Below are positions 63,559-64,000 of a DNA stretch of 64,000 nt, piece after piece (within the stretch, counting starts at the first letter, position 1; every line of letters begins with the position of its first letter). The notes below the pieces were generated by a model. That model was not told the DNA's origin, made no database searches, and saw only the letters and a program-made list of their open reading frames with translations. The stretch covers positions 12,116,953 to 12,180,952 of the forward strand of contig NC_088324.1 of NCBI RefSeq assembly GCF_910592395.1. The letters are read 5' to 3'. Source of the DNA: Lineus longissimus. Lineage: Eukaryota; Nemertea; Pilidiophora; Heteronemertea; Lineidae. A program made the translations under genes and the position numbers.

Positions 63559-64000
63559 ATTAAGATATCACATCTAGGATAAGGACCTGCAGAACCAGAA
63601 AGAATAAAAACGTTTTATTATAGTTATCAGTAGACAACTAGACATGGCCGAGTGGGTGGCCATGGAGTGTGTGGGGGGGGGGGGGTCGCAGAACTTTGCC
63701 AAGTTTGGCGTTGTCTGAAGTTGGCTTAGGCCCTATATAGGGCTCGCTCCGATTTGTCTTTGTCGAAATTATTCATTGCCTGTGGTCAGTGTTGTTTCTC
63801 ACTTTCTGCACTGCCATAGTGCATTGCAGTGCATGCAACGTGCATAGACTTTTCCTAGAAAACGATCGGCACACAAAAACCGCGATCGCGGTCGTTTGGG
63901 TCGGGGGAGTCGCTTTAAAGAAGTGTCATTCATAAAAAGTGCCTAAGTAGGTTTAAACCATTATGCTGAAAGGGAAGTTTAGATAAGGAATTCCTTCTTT
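63559..64000. other. 5' flank and probable 5'UTR intron of the CENP-E-like gene
   Basis: A TTCTGCAG acceptor-like site lies about 33 bases upstream of the start codon, so the leader may be spliced. A G-run occurs at about 63672-63685. No other gene was seen. Confidence 0.35.

Noticed and set aside
1-64000. CRISPR arrays, rRNA, bacterial operons, viral genes, telomeric TTAGGG arrays
   Set aside because: None seen; the window is eukaryotic nuclear DNA with spliced genes.

Overview
The window is animal nuclear DNA: genes carry many small exons with GT/AG introns, intergenic space is long and AT-rich, and simple repeats, foldback elements and MITE-like elements are common. The repeat style (a roughly 1.15 kb element with a (GTC)n tract and GCTCACCTC ends, frequent ACATGTA strings) together with the gene content suggests a marine lophotrochozoan (mollusc, annelid, nemertean or brachiopod type). 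That placement is an inference; I cannot name the species.

Layout. 0-5 kb: the probable 5' end of an unidentified minus-strand gene (exon near 442-514), one copy of the 1.15 kb repeat, and otherwise nothing I can call. 5.5-29 kb: a cluster of secreted-protein genes. Four of them (5.56-11.44 kb +, 17.36-22.90 kb +, 23.80-25.95 kb +, 26.72-28.79 kb -) have a signal peptide and then cysteine-poor amphipathic helices, built from repeated exon modules with conserved exon lengths and phases. Dibasic (KR/RR) sites lie exactly at module starts, so they look like polyprotein precursors. The largest (524 aa, 13 exons) encodes three helical units separated by two acidic 13-residue spacers, each bounded by KR. 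A fifth, unrelated gene (14.76-15.81 kb -) encodes a 140-aa secreted protein with eight cysteines. I recognise no named family for any of the five, and this cluster is the best candidate for something undescribed.

30.07-32.58 kb (+): a 364-aa class A GPCR of the neuropeptide-receptor style in three exons. Its second intron carries a MITE-like element with terminal inverted repeats and a TAA target duplication. 33-46 kb: mostly gene-poor, repeat-rich DNA with an orphan plus-strand exon, a tRNA-derived SINE-like unit, several minisatellites, foldback elements and a long array of degenerate repeats of about 70 bp.

46.65-50.37 kb (-): a TRF-type telomere-binding protein (474 aa, TRFH-like domain plus C-terminal Myb telobox). 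51.37-63.56 kb (-): a kinesin-7/CENP-E orthologue (about 2117 aa, 24 exons), with the motor domain at the N terminus and one 3.4 kb exon coding most of the central coiled coil. I built the exon models by hand from splice consensus and reading-frame closure. For every complete model the summed exon length is a multiple of three, which is the main internal check.
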